Shown: positions 16,042 to 25,102, numbered from the stretch's first letter. The stretch: DNA of 64,000 bases from JBGPTF01 sp041490445 (GCA_041490445.1 JBGPTF010000003.1:1-64000); one strand, 5' to 3'. Numbers and translations are program-made. The notes: generated by a model from the letters alone, not told the origin.

Positions 16042-17574
16042 ATGGATCGAACGCGTCGAGGCTTTTTGCAGAATGCGGCTCTGCTTGGTGCTGGTTTGTT
16101 CACTGCCCGCACTGTCACAGCCAGTCAACAGGACCGGCCTCCCAGTCAGGAAAAGATGGAGATGCCACCCGGCAAGCAGATGGAGCACAGCAAGATGCAA
16201 ATGCAGTCACCGCACCGCATGTCTGGCGCGGGGGCTGGATTCTTGCCCGTCGTGACCACTGATGTGCCCGACCTGCCGTTTGAACTCGACAATGGCGTCA
16301 AGGTGTTTCGTCTTGTCGCCGAGCCGGTGAAGCAGGAAATCATTCCCGGCAAGGTGGTCAACCTCTGGGGTTACAACGGCTCCGCTCCGGGCCCGACGAT
16401 TCAAGTGAAGCAGGGCGACCGCGTGCGCATCATCGTGGACAACCACCTGCCGGAGCCCACCTCCATGCACTGGCACGGTTTTGACATTCCGAACGACATG
16501 GATGGCGCGCCCGGTCTTACGCAGAACGCGATTTCGCCCGGTGGCCGTTTTGTGTACGAGTTCACTCTGCGGCAGGAAGGCACCTACTTCTACCACTCCC
16601 ACATGGCCATGCAGGAAATGATGGGAATGATCGGCGCCTTCATCATGCACCCGAAAGAGCCATACGACCCGCCCGTCGACAAAGACTTCCTGATCGCTCT
16701 GCAGGAGTACGCGATCCTGCCCAGCAATCCCACCCCGAATTCGATGAGCATGGAGTTCAACTGGCTGACCTTCAACGGCAAGGCCGGACCGGCAGCCACT
16801 CCTCTCATCGTACGTCTCGGTGATCGCGTTCGACTGCGCTTCATCAACCTCGGAATGGATCACCATCCCATTCATCTTCACGGCCACCAGTTCGTGATCA
16901 CGGGAACAGAGGGCGGGCGACAACAGAAAGCGGCGTGGGGGCCAAACAACACGGTACTCGTAGGAGTTGCGCAGGCGCGCGACGTGGAGTTTGTCGCCAA
17001 CAATCCCGGCAACTGGATGATTCATTGCCACCTGCCCCACCACATGATGAACCAGATGTCCTCCATGGTCGGACCCATGACCCGGCGTTTTGGCATGCCC
17101 GCCGGAGCGGGGATGGAAGAAGGCATGGGGATGCTGCGCGAAGGAAATGCTACGTCGGAGGTAAACGGCCCGAGCCTTGGACGAGGCATGGGCGTGGGTT
17201 CCACCCTTGAGCAGGCCACTTCGAATGGCCCGCTCTCGCAGCATCAAGCAATGCCATCCATGCGGCGGGAAAATGGCGGCCAGGGAATGCAGATGCAGAT
17301 GGAAAAGGCCGACGTAAGCAAAGACGCCAACTCAGTTCCGGGTTTTCCACAGGACGCGTTTATGGAAGGACCGGTAATGGCGATGGACGAGATGTACCGG
17401 AAGCCTGAGACCTATGGACTTCGCCCCGGATGGAGTGGGTTCATGCAGGGAATGATGACGCTCGTTCGCGTCCTTCCTCCCGACCAATACAACTACATCA
17501 TGGAACTCCGCGAGAAGCTGAGCGCCAAGCAGCCTGCCAAAATGCCCGGCATGCACGATCACAGGAATGACTGA
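16042..17574 (+). CDS. Tat-exported multicopper oxidase (CopA-like)
   Basis: 510 residues from the ATG preceded by CAGGAGGACGT. The N-terminus TRRGFLQNAALLGAG is a twin-arginine signal. Copper ligands appear in order: HWHG (143-146), HSH (185-187), HPIHLHGH (275-282) and HCHLPHHM (328-335) with C329 as the type-1 copper ligand, so the type 1 and trinuclear centres are complete. After the cupredoxin core comes a Met/Gly-rich tail of about 150 residues, and there is another Met/His-rich section near residues 40-60. Such enzymes oxidise Cu(I) to Cu(II) or other metals at the expense of O2 in the periplasm. It stands before a TolC-like gene and a cytochrome c gene. Confidence 0.93.
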   Translation: MDRTRRGFLQNAALLGAGLFTARTVTASQQDRPPSQEKMEMPPGKQMEHSKMQMQSPHRMSGAGAGFLPVVTTDVPDLPFELDNGVKVFRLVAEPVKQEIIPGKVVNLWGYNGSAPGPTIQVKQGDRVRIIVDNHLPEPTSMHWHGFDIPNDMDGAPGLTQNAISPGGRFVYEFTLRQEGTYFYHSHMAMQEMMGMIGAFIMHPKEPYDPPVDKDFLIALQEYAILPSNPTPNSMSMEFNWLTFNGKAGPAATPLIVRLGDRVRLRFINLGMDHHPIHLHGHQFVITGTEGGRQQKAAWGPNNTVLVGVAQARDVEFVANNPGNWMIHCHLPHHMMNQMSSMVGPMTRRFGMPAGAGMEEGMGMLREGNATSEVNGPSLGRGMGVGSTLEQATSNGPLSQHQAMPSMRRENGGQGMQMQMEKADVSKDANSVPGFPQDAFMEGPVMAMDEMYRKPETYGLRPGWSGFMQGMMTLVRVLPPDQYNYIMELREKLSAKQPAKMPGMHDHRND

Positions 17575-17607
17575 AAGCGCCCCAAGACGGCGCACAGGAG
17601 ATGGAAG

Positions 17608-19065
17608 ATGAAGAGGAAATCCAATTGGGAATTGCTGTTTTCCGCGATCTGCTTGGCGGCGCTGTTACCCGCGAGCCTGTCCGCCCAATCCAAAGCCCCG
17701 CTGAAGCTTCGCCTGACTCTTCCGGGACCGATGCTCCGGCCACTGGGCACTCAAGAGCACGAACATCCGCAATCCTCAGACCAGAAGTCAGCCGCCGAGC
17801 AGGGATTGACGTTGGAACAATTGCAGCAACTGGCCCTCGCAAATAATCCGACGCTTGGCCAGGCTCAGGCTGGCGTGCGCGCCGCAGCGGGAAGAACGCG
17901 TCAGGCCGGTCTCTGGCCCAATCCCACGGTGGGCTATACAGGCGAAGAGATTCGAGGGGGATCGTTCGGAGGCGGGCAGCACGGGGTATTCGTTCAGCAG
18001 AACATCATCCTCGGCGGCAAGCTGGCACTCGACCGGAAGGTGTCCGCCGCAGAGGGCAAGCAAGCAGAAGCGGAAGCAGAGGAACAGCGGCTTCGCGTCG
18101 AAAACGGCGTCCGCATTGCCTTTTATCAATCTCTCGCCGCGCAGCAGATGCTGCAGATGCGGAAAAAACTGAGCAGCCTCGCGAAAGACGCCGCTACAAC
18201 CACCGAGCAGCTCTTCAACGTTGGCCAGGCTGACGAACCCGACGTCTTGCAAGCCAAAGTCGAGGCGGATGAAGCGGACTTGGCAGTTGTCGCTGCACAA
18301 CAGGAACAACAACGCGCATGGCGAGTGCTAACCGCGGTCGTCGGCAAGCCGGATTTGGCGCTCACACACCTTCAAGGTAATCTGGAAGACCTTCCAGCCA
18401 TTGACCCCGAGCAGATATTGCAAACCATTCTGCGTGACAGCCCCGCCGTGAAGATTGCACAGTTGGGTGTCATTCGGGAAGACGCCGCAGTCACTCGCGC
18501 CCAGCGCGAAGTGGTGCCCGATCTTTTGCTTCGCGCTGGTTACTTGAACAATCGCGAACAACTCGGGAGCATTCCGCCGAATGCAGTCGGATCGGAGGGT
18601 TTCGCCGAAGTCGGAGTCAATCTGCGGCTGTTTAACCGCAATCAAGGAAACATCCAAGCCGCCAGAGCGGACCAGGAACGCGCGAAACTGGAAGTGCAGC
18701 GCGTCGCACTCGTGCTGCGCCAGCTCGCAGCCCCGGTCCTCCAGAGTTATGCCAGTTCGCGCGCCGTCGCCGACCGGTACAAGACGAGGACTCTGCCGAA
18801 CGCGGAGCGTGCGTACGACCTGTACATGCGGAAGTACCACGAAGGTGCAGCAGCCTACCCGCAAGTTCTGATCGCGCAGAGAACGCTCTTCCAGTTGCAG
18901 ACGAACTACATCTCTGCGCTGGAGAATGTCTGGATGAACGCGGTCACGTTACAGGGATTTCTGCTGACCGATGGTCTCGATCTGCCCGCGGCGCCCGGAG
19001 AACTCAGCCGTCCCGTCCGCGAAATCAACCTGCCAGTCACGGAAACTCCGGGAAACCCCCGATAG
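17608..19065 (+). CDS. TolC-family outer-membrane factor
   Basis: 485 residues with a signal peptide (residues 8-28, LLFSAICLAALLPASLSA) and an AGGAG ribosome site. OEP repeats are visible: LEQLQQLALANNPTLGQAQAGVRAA-type at the start and a second copy in the middle (ILRDSPAVKIAQLGVIRED). Closest in style to CzcC/CusC-type factors. No pump or adaptor gene is next to it in this direction, so it may serve one of the two Cus pumps or work with the oxidase system; copB of copAB operons plays a comparable outer-membrane role although it is not TolC-like. It lies 33 bases after the oxidase gene and nine before the cytochrome. Confidence 0.88.
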   Translation: MKRKSNWELLFSAICLAALLPASLSAQSKAPLKLRLTLPGPMLRPLGTQEHEHPQSSDQKSAAEQGLTLEQLQQLALANNPTLGQAQAGVRAAAGRTRQAGLWPNPTVGYTGEEIRGGSFGGGQHGVFVQQNIILGGKLALDRKVSAAEGKQAEAEAEEQRLRVENGVRIAFYQSLAAQQMLQMRKKLSSLAKDAATTTEQLFNVGQADEPDVLQAKVEADEADLAVVAAQQEQQRAWRVLTAVVGKPDLALTHLQGNLEDLPAIDPEQILQTILRDSPAVKIAQLGVIREDAAVTRAQREVVPDLLLRAGYLNNREQLGSIPPNAVGSEGFAEVGVNLRLFNRNQGNIQAARADQERAKLEVQRVALVLRQLAAPVLQSYASSRAVADRYKTRTLPNAERAYDLYMRKYHEGAAAYPQVLIAQRTLFQLQTNYISALENVWMNAVTLQGFLLTDGLDLPAAPGELSRPVREINLPVTETPGNPR

Positions 19066-19073
19066 AGGCAAAC

Positions 19074-19685
19074 ATGAAACTCTTCAAAACAGCCTCACTT
19101 CTCTTGCTTCTGGCGCTCGTTGCGGCGGCCCTGTTCGGCTGGTATGAAATTCATCGCGGCTTCAGCGCGCGGGCAACGCCCTCGTCCATCGAAGCGCACG
19201 TAGCCGCAGCCGCGCGCAGGCTCGCCGTGCCGTCCTCGTACCGGCGGATTCACAACCCTCTACCGCCCTCGCCGGAAAACATTCGGGCCGGCATGGAGCA
19301 TTTTGCCGACCATTGCGCCGTCTGCCACGCGAACGATGGCAGCGCGGACACGTTGTTTGGAAGAAACATGTATCCCAAGCCGCCCGACATGCGGAAAGCC
19401 GAAACGCAAGCCAAGACCGACGGCGAGCTCTACTACACGATCCAGAACGGAATCCGCCTGAGCGGAATGCCGGCATTTGGGGGGGAACACGAAACTGGCG
19501 AATTGGACACGTGGAAGTTGGTGCTTTTCATTCGTCACCTGCCGAATCTTTCGGCTGAAGAGCTCATCGAAATGAAACAACTTAACCCGAAGACCAGCGA
19601 AGACCGCCAGGAAGAAAAAGAAGAACAGGAGTTTCTTCGTGGAGACAATCCACAGACGAAGGCTAAGGAATCACATCACCACTAA
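19074..19685 (+). CDS. Membrane-anchored monohaem cytochrome c
   Basis: 203 residues. N-terminal signal anchor (residues 6-24). One haem site CAVCH near residue 81, with a downstream Met ligand candidate in LSGMPAFGG. After the haem domain there is a charged helical tail (EDRQEEKEEQEFLRG) and a C-terminal His run (ESHHH). It probably carries electrons in the periplasm, perhaps to or from the multicopper oxidase two genes upstream; the partner is inferred from operon context only. Confidence 0.88.
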   Translation: MKLFKTASLLLLLALVAAALFGWYEIHRGFSARATPSSIEAHVAAAARRLAVPSSYRRIHNPLPPSPENIRAGMEHFADHCAVCHANDGSADTLFGRNMYPKPPDMRKAETQAKTDGELYYTIQNGIRLSGMPAFGGEHETGELDTWKLVLFIRHLPNLSAEELIEMKQLNPKTSEDRQEEKEEQEFLRGDNPQTKAKESHHH

Positions 19686-19697
19686 CGAAAGACACAC

Positions 19698-19922
19698 ATG
19701 GCTCGTAATCTGATTCTGCTTGTTTGTGCAGTACTGTTCGTCGTCAAGGCTTCGCTCAGCGGAATAAACGAATCAACAACTCAGGAGATTCAGCGATTCA
19801 CCCGCGGATCAACGCGTCGGCTGATGAAACTGATTCCTCGTCTCAAACGCCTGCAAGCCCTAAATCCCTCGCCCCCCGCGGAGAAGCTCGCCCCCGCAGC
19901 GGCTGGGCAAATCATTGCTTGA
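19698..19922 (+). CDS. Short protein of unknown function after the cytochrome gene
   Basis: 74 residues starting with a membrane-spanning signal anchor (NLILLVCAVLFVVKASL), then a basic, Pro-rich tail. It starts 12 bases after the cytochrome stop but has only a weak GAAAG ribosome motif. No family recognised; it could be a genuine small membrane protein or the truncated remains of a longer gene cut at the border with the restriction-modification region. Confidence 0.35.
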   Translation: MARNLILLVCAVLFVVKASLSGINESTTQEIQRFTRGSTRRLMKLIPRLKRLQALNPSPPAEKLAPAAAGQIIA

Positions 19923-19953
19923 GACGCGTCAAACGGACCGAATCCCCCTCTCT

Positions 19954-20149
19954 TCAGAGTTGAATGATCTTGAGGACTTCATCGCCGTAATGGTTGAGCA
20001 CCTTGACGGCGATCTTGCCGGTCTTGGGGGGATCGAAAGGGCGGCTCTTGGTCGAGCAGAGCGCCCACCAGGCCCCTTCGTCGCTCTCCGCGCGGAGAGC
20101 GCGCTGTAGCTTCCCGTAGGGCTCTTCGCCGGCAGTCTTCGATTTACGT
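19954..20149 (-). pseudogene. C-terminal remnant of an adenine-specific DNA methyltransferase-type protein
   Basis: About 63 codons without its own start. The end reads ...RPFDPPKTGKIAVKV then LNHYGDEVLKIIQL, which strongly resembles the C-terminus of COG2189-type (type III Mod-like) adenine methyltransferases and associated proteins. It begins where the neighbouring restriction-modification gene stops (20144), in a different frame. It is best explained as the leftover of an older DNA-modification gene. Family identity is from memory of the motif. Confidence 0.5.
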
Positions 20150-23100
20150 GCCCCACGGAAATGTATTTTCCTTGACTGCCGTATAGTTTGCATCAAGCGC
20201 GGGCTCCAGCAGCAGGATCGCCGCAATCCGCCGCGCCATTTCCTGCACGTATCGGACTTCCTCGCGCTTCAGCGCCCGACCCAGCAACTTTTCTTCGCGG
20301 TACGACAGCCACTTCTTCATCACCTTGTACCCGCCAATGGTGTACTCCCAAACTTTTTGAGGGACGTTCGCCCAGTACGCCACATCGTTCAGATACACGT
20401 CGCACGTCCGCTCGCCCAACTGCGCCAGGGCCTCTTTTTCGGTGAGCCCTAGCGCCTTCGCTCCCTCCACAATCGCCTTCCGTTCCGCCGCCCTGTACTC
20501 CCGCTCGACCAATTTCCCTCTGCCCGGCATCGTCACTCCGCCCTTGCCCGCATGCCCCCACCCCGCCGTCACCGCCAGATCCTCATCCTGCAGCGGCGGC
20601 TTTACGCCACCGCCTCCCTCTTCTCCCGCCCGGGTCGCTACGCCGATCAATTTCAATTCCGCCCGAATCTCCCCCTCCGTCACTCCCGCCACGGGGGCTT
20701 CCGTGTCAAGCAGCCCCGCGACCTGCCGCCCCAATTCCGCCGACTTCTCCAACAACTCCTTCCTGGAGGGCAACGGCACTCGCGGCCAGTCCTGACGGAT
20801 TCCATCTGCGTTCTCATTGAGGTAATCGGGCGAGTAACCGACGGCGAGTGCATGCATCCACACGAGTCCGGCTAGCATTTCATCGCGATCCGGATTCGAG
20901 ATACCCAGCTTGTTGAGATACGCACGTCCATTTGATGAAAGATTCGCAGCTTCACTCTGATCACTCGGAATAAGATTCCATTGTGAAGTGTGTGCAGCTT
21001 TCTTTACGCGAGTTTGTCGGATACGCACGGGAATGTAATAAGCGTCAGTGTGAAGGGCATGTTGGAAACCGAGGCTGGACGTAAAAAAGAACGGGACACC
21101 TTCAGGACTTGCTACCCCCTTCCGTCTGCTTACCAGCGTTGCGTTGCCTTTCCATAACTGTTCCACGTAAGAAGGGCGGGGCTCGTTCCACAACGGACGG
21201 ACGCTTGAGTAGTAGCACCATCTCGCATCCATCGGCCGAATCATAAGAGCGCGGAGCGAATGTTCGGAGAATGAACCCCCAGCTAGAACTTTTTCACGGG
21301 TCTTTTTTGCATTGAACCGAGCAAAATCCTTCGTCAAGGGTCCGCCTGAACCCTTTAGCTCCTCCCACTGCCTCTCAGGATCAAAATAGTTCTCCATTCT
21401 TTCCTTTAAAACCGCGCGGTCAACAGCTATCAAATCTTCCTGCCGATTTTCCAAAACTCCAAGCGTCGGCGGAAACACAGCGAGTGAATACAAGGACGGC
21501 CACTCTAAGTATGTAGCGGAAATGTGCAGTGGCCTGAAGGAGAATCGATTGTTTATGCTTGGGCGAGCCTCATTGTACCGTGTCGCAAAATCTCCCTCCT
21601 CCAACGTCCTCAACAAATGGGCTCTTCGCTCGACTGCGCGCGCGTCATTCAGGTCATCGCGAAACAAAACTCGAGTCTTGGGCTTCTGGAGATCTTTAAC
21701 CCAAAGAGAGATTGCTACGCCTTGTTGAATACCAAGAGAAAACCCAGATATAGAAAAAATAGTTTCGCTCGTTCTTCCGTCAGGAGCATATTCAGAGATT
21801 TTCCGATTTCCATGCATGTTTTCGATCCAGAATTTCTGAAATGAACTGAGAAGATGCTTTCTCAAAACTACAAAAGAAGGATCACCAAGCCATGAATGAT
21901 TCGAGATGTAACATACAACACCTCGCCCGGTCTTTTCTGCTATGCGTCGCTCGGCAAGCCGGAAAAAGCGCACATACAAATCGTCCAAGTTGAACTTCTT
22001 TATCCCCCATTCTGAAATCAGCCCCTCTTTATAAGGCTCAACTAGGCCATGCTCCTCCTCTGGGCTTACGCCAGCGAACGCGTTGTACGGCGGGTTCCCC
22101 AGAATCACCAGAATCGGCGTCTCGCGCTTCACCGTCTCCGCGGCATCTCGCTCTTCTTCCAATTCCTTGAACATCAAATGCTGCTTCGGCTCCTTCGGCG
22201 GCTCCCACCCCGTCAGCGCATTCGTCAGGTACACGCCAACGCGATCCTCTTTCTTGCTCCCCAGCGGCGCACCCAGATTTTGCAGCAAGAGACCCAACTG
22301 CAGGTGCGCCACCACGAACGGCGCCGGCAGAATCTCGAACCCGAAAACGCGCTTCTGCGCCGCCTCCTTCAAATCTCCCGCCGTCAGCGCGTCTTTGCCC
22401 TTCTTCTCCAGCGTCGCGTGGATGCGCTTCAAGACTTCGACCAGATACGACCCCGTCCCGCAGCATGGGTCGAGCACGTACACCTGCTTGTCCGCGAGGC
22501 CGTCCGCTACGCCCAGTTCCTCGCGCAGCACCGTGTCCACCCGGGCCACCATGTACTGCACAATCTCCGGCGGCGTGTACCAGACGCCCAATTGCTTCCG
22601 CAGCTCTGGGTCGAACTCTTCCAGGAACGGCTCGTAGAAGTACTGCACTGCGTGGCCTTCCTCGAACTTGGAGAAGAACTCCGCCCGGTCCACGCGGTTC
22701 AGCACCGTGGCCGCCCAGTCCAGCACTTCCGTCAGGTGCAACTCTTCCAGTTGTCCCGGTTCCGCCATCTCATAGAACAGTTTGCGGATGATCGGCACGC
22801 GCAGCAGCCGTGCCGTGTCGTTCCATTCGAACCGCGCCTTCCGGTCCGTTCGCGGATGCTGCTTATCCCACAGCACCCATGCCGAGAACACCCCGTAGAA
22901 AAGCGTCTGCACCAGGCTCGACCGGAAAAAATGTTCCCCCTTTTCTCCCTCGAACTTGAGCCCCAGCGCTTCTTCCAGCGCCGTGCGCACCGCTTCAAGC
23001 GCCGGCACCTGCGGCCGCTCAATCCGCGCCAGCGCCTCTCGCGCATAGGACGCCAGGAACCACGCCAAATCCTCCGGCCTAGCCAGTGGCGCCGCGTGCA

Positions 23101-23626
23101 GCATCACCCGCTTCAAAAAATCCGTGAACCGGTCACTCTGGTTCTTCGCCGCCGCTCGCGGATGCCGCGCCAGTTCCCAGAATGCTGCCGCACTCCCCGC
23201 CAAGCTGTACCTCTCCAGCCTCACCGGCTTGCCTTCGTTGTCCTGACCCACCAGCACGAACTCGCGGTAGTTGGTGACGAGAACCTGTCTGTATTTTTTC
23301 CAGTACCGCGTCACTTGCTCGCCTTCCGCCGTCACCCACGCGTCATCCTTTGCGCCCTTTACCTCGATTGCTCCGCGTGAAGGCATCTGGCCCGGTTTCG
23401 GTTCCTTCGCTTTCTTGTCAAATTGCTCCTCCGTGAACAATCCGCCGTCGGGAATGCCTGCGCCGGCGTCCTCAAGGTGCATCTCGCACTTCACTTTGGG
23501 TTTCAGCTTTGCGCCGATCTCGTTGAGCAGAGTCCGCAGGGCAGGGTAGTAGGAGGTTTCCTTAACGGCGGCTCCCGTGGAGTGGGTTTCGTGCAGATCG
23601 TGAAGGTATTTTTCGAGTGGCGTCAT
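20144..23626 (-). CDS. Single-chain restriction-modification enzyme (type IIG/ISP-like N6-adenine methylase)
   Basis: 1160 residues. An N-terminal nuclease-like section has PDGGLF followed by AIEVKGAKDDAW (D...E-x-K). The gamma-class methyltransferase core has motif I LDPCCGTGSYLVE and motif IV LGNPPYNAF. A long C-terminal part matches the specificity region of type ISP enzymes. There is no obvious helicase block, so the order nuclease-methylase-specificity is nearer to type IIG/IIL than to classic type ISP. It would methylate adenine and cut unmodified DNA. The section at about 20850-22050 (specificity region) is visibly more AT-rich than the rest. No ribosome site is seen before the ATG, and an inverted repeat lies just upstream. 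Confidence 0.85.
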   Translation of the reverse strand: MTPLEKYLHDLHETHSTGAAVKETSYYPALRTLLNEIGAKLKPKVKCEMHLEDAGAGIPDGGLFTEEQFDKKAKEPKPGQMPSRGAIEVKGAKDDAWVTAEGEQVTRYWKKYRQVLVTNYREFVLVGQDNEGKPVRLERYSLAGSAAAFWELARHPRAAAKNQSDRFTDFLKRVMLHAAPLARPEDLAWFLASYAREALARIERPQVPALEAVRTALEEALGLKFEGEKGEHFFRSSLVQTLFYGVFSAWVLWDKQHPRTDRKARFEWNDTARLLRVPIIRKLFYEMAEPGQLEELHLTEVLDWAATVLNRVDRAEFFSKFEEGHAVQYFYEPFLEEFDPELRKQLGVWYTPPEIVQYMVARVDTVLREELGVADGLADKQVYVLDPCCGTGSYLVEVLKRIHATLEKKGKDALTAGDLKEAAQKRVFGFEILPAPFVVAHLQLGLLLQNLGAPLGSKKEDRVGVYLTNALTGWEPPKEPKQHLMFKELEEERDAAETVKRETPILVILGNPPYNAFAGVSPEEEHGLVEPYKEGLISEWGIKKFNLDDLYVRFFRLAERRIAEKTGRGVVCYISNHSWLGDPSFVVLRKHLLSSFQKFWIENMHGNRKISEYAPDGRTSETIFSISGFSLGIQQGVAISLWVKDLQKPKTRVLFRDDLNDARAVERRAHLLRTLEEGDFATRYNEARPSINNRFSFRPLHISATYLEWPSLYSLAVFPPTLGVLENRQEDLIAVDRAVLKERMENYFDPERQWEELKGSGGPLTKDFARFNAKKTREKVLAGGSFSEHSLRALMIRPMDARWCYYSSVRPLWNEPRPSYVEQLWKGNATLVSRRKGVASPEGVPFFFTSSLGFQHALHTDAYYIPVRIRQTRVKKAAHTSQWNLIPSDQSEAANLSSNGRAYLNKLGISNPDRDEMLAGLVWMHALAVGYSPDYLNENADGIRQDWPRVPLPSRKELLEKSAELGRQVAGLLDTEAPVAGVTEGEIRAELKLIGVATRAGEEGGGGVKPPLQDEDLAVTAGWGHAGKGGVTMPGRGKLVEREYRAAERKAIVEGAKALGLTEKEALAQLGERTCDVYLNDVAYWANVPQKVWEYTIGGYKVMKKWLSYREEKLLGRALKREEVRYVQEMARRIAAILLLEPALDANYTAVKENTFPWGT

Positions 23627-24231
23627 GAAAAGGAATCAAGCCAGTTCCTGCTCGATTCCGAGCAGATAGTTATAACACGTGCACACCAAGGACAACTTCC
23701 TATTGGGCTTTTTGCTGCCTATCTATGAATGGGCAATAAAACTGGTAAAAGTCAACTGGTCCTCTCGTAGATTACTGGGGCGATATCCGCGTGCAGCCAG
23801 CAAGCAAGAATGCTCTCAATTACTCTGCACAATTCTCACGAACTCTGCACATCCACAGACTCTCTGGCATCGACGTGCCGAAAACGCGCGTCAAGCCCGG
23901 GTACATGTCGAGCTCCCTGTTTCAATGATAGGCGAAAGTGACTGCCAGCACTCGTTTACGTGGCGGCGCCAGCTGCTCGAAGGAGGGCAGCCGAAAGTAA
24001 TCGGTTCTCGTATGATGAGCGCGCCCATGGGACTCGTAGATTCTGACGCGCGGATCCCCTATGAAACCGGACCGCGGGACCACATCCCGGAGAAAACTCG
24101 GCCTGATTGAGTCTGATGACGAGAAGACCGATTCTCTGCAGTCCGATTCCGCGCAGAGCAATGCGGATTTCGGCGAAGATTCGCACATTCTTGCGCTAGT
24201 TGCGGCGGAGAAGCCGATTGGCCTGACTGGA
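23627..24231. other. Gene-free stretch between the restriction-modification gene and tRNA-Ser
   Basis: About 600 bases with no credible coding region; the open frames present have no recognisable protein character. It contains the inverted repeat at 23648-23665 and a possible minus-strand -10 (TATAAC, complement of 23669-23674). Near 23815-23855 the motif ACTCTGCACA occurs twice. I see no integrase, insertion sequence or duplicated tRNA end. Confidence 0.6.
23648..23665. promoter_or_regulatory. Inverted repeat upstream of the restriction-modification gene
   Basis: CTGCTCG and CGAGCAG form a perfect seven-base-pair dyad around ATTC, 22 bases before the ATG at 23626 and just after a possible -10 (TATAAC) on the minus strand. 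Its place between promoter and start is right for an operator or leader hairpin. No controller-protein gene is seen nearby. Confidence 0.4.
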
Positions 24232-24322
24232 TGGCGGAGAGGGGGGGATTCGAACCCCCGACACCCTTTTGGGGTGTAACTGCTTAGCAGGCAGCCCTGT
24301 TCGGCCACTCCAGCACCTCTCC
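24232..24322 (-). tRNA. tRNA-Ser (anticodon GCU)
   Basis: A complete 91-base type II tRNA with encoded CCA. The acceptor arm GGAGAGG pairs with CCUCUCC, the discriminator is G, the anticodon loop reads CUGCUAA with GCU, the long variable arm is ACACCCCAAAAGGGUGU, and the T arm GGGGGUUCGAAUCCCCC is canonical. It reads AGC/AGU codons. It stands at the border between the restriction-modification region and the second efflux block. Confidence 0.97.
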
Positions 24323-24447
24323 GCAGGAGAAAGCGCAGTCGAACGGGTAGCGGCCTGCCTACCGCGCCAGTATAGCATCAAGGCTTTGCAGGTGTCGTCT
24401 TCGACCGAATCGGCTGAAGCCGTGCCAATCACCGGCCTGTATGCCTT

Positions 24448-24552
24448 CTATTCCGTTTCTTCGGCGGAGGACGGCTGCAAGGTGCCGCGGCGCAGCGCGC
24501 GCTCCTTCATCACCGCAAAGAATACCGGCACGAGCAGCAGCACGTGAATCGT
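24448..24552 (-). pseudogene. 3' relic of a third cusA-type RND gene
   Basis: About 35 codons encode TIHVLLLVPVFFAVMKERA followed by LRRGTLQPSSAEETE and a stop. This matches the C-terminus of the intact cusA at 26042-29284 (TIHVLILVPVFFALMKERA, LRHGTLQP). Upstream of 24552 the similarity to CusA breaks off. It lies about 125 bases before tRNA-Ser and about 130 bases after the stop of the Met-rich protein gene, so it is a footprint of recombination or deletion between pump genes. It differs from the intact copy at several positions, so it is not a recent duplicate. Confidence 0.8.
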
Positions 24553-24682
24553 GAGACCGGAAACAGGAATCCGCTGGCCATCCCAAGCCAGTGGCAACGG
24601 CGATCGATGCCAGCCAACTGCTCGTCAATCGATCCGTTTGTTCGAAGAATCGCCTTGGAGCCGCCCGCTGACGATTCAGAGT

Positions 24683-25102
24683 CTAGTTCTGCTCTTGGTC
24701 GTTGTTCTGCTGACCGGACATCATGGCGCCGCACATCTTGCCGCTCATCCCGCCCATGTTCTGCCTCTTGCCCATCATTTTCATGCAGTTATTCATGTGG
24801 CCGTTGAGCGAGTCCAGCGCTTTTTCGGCTTCATCAAGCGCAGCCCGCATTTTCGAAGGATCGTTGGATTGTTTCGCTGCCTCGATATCCTTCTTGACCT
24901 GGTCATTCGACTGCATCATGGATCCCATGTTCTGACGACACATCTGCATCATCTTGTTCATGGGCGTTCTTTGTTGGTCCTGCATTCCCTGCATGCCTGA
25001 CATGCTCTGATCGTTAGCTTTGCTTGACTGCTGCGCTGCGATCGAAATCGCCAGGGCGGCTACTGCTGCAATGGCCAATACTGCCTTGCTGTGTGATTTC
25101 AT
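24683..25102 (-). CDS. Small secreted Met-rich protein
   Basis: 139 residues with an excellent AAAGGAGGAACA ribosome site. Signal peptide at residues 1-23. The mature protein is strikingly rich in Met, with MSGMQGMQ, MNKMMQMC, MGSMM, NCMKMMG and a C-terminal MGGMSGKMCGAMM, plus three Cys, around a charged helical middle (KKDIEAAKQSNDPSKMRAALDEAEKAL). Met clusters bind Cu(I)/Ag(I) in the periplasm (as in CusF, CopC and PcoE), so copper or silver buffering is the likely role. No named family recognised. It is the penultimate element of the second efflux block. Confidence 0.75.
   Translation of the reverse strand: MKSHSKAVLAIAAVAALAISIAAQQSSKANDQSMSGMQGMQDQQRTPMNKMMQMCRQNMGSMMQSNDQVKKDIEAAKQSNDPSKMRAALDEAEKALDSLNGHMNNCMKMMGKRQNMGGMSGKMCGAMMSGQQNNDQEQN

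Noticed and set aside
19937..19953. CGAATCCCCC...CTCTC similarity to the 3' end of tRNA-Ser at 24232
   Set aside because: It is in inverted orientation relative to the tRNA gene and has a two-base gap; attachment sites of an integrated element should be direct repeats, and no integrase is present.
22049..23380. 443-codon open frame on the plus strand
   Set aside because: Antisense to the restriction-modification gene; Arg/His/Pro-rich composition typical of a shadow frame.
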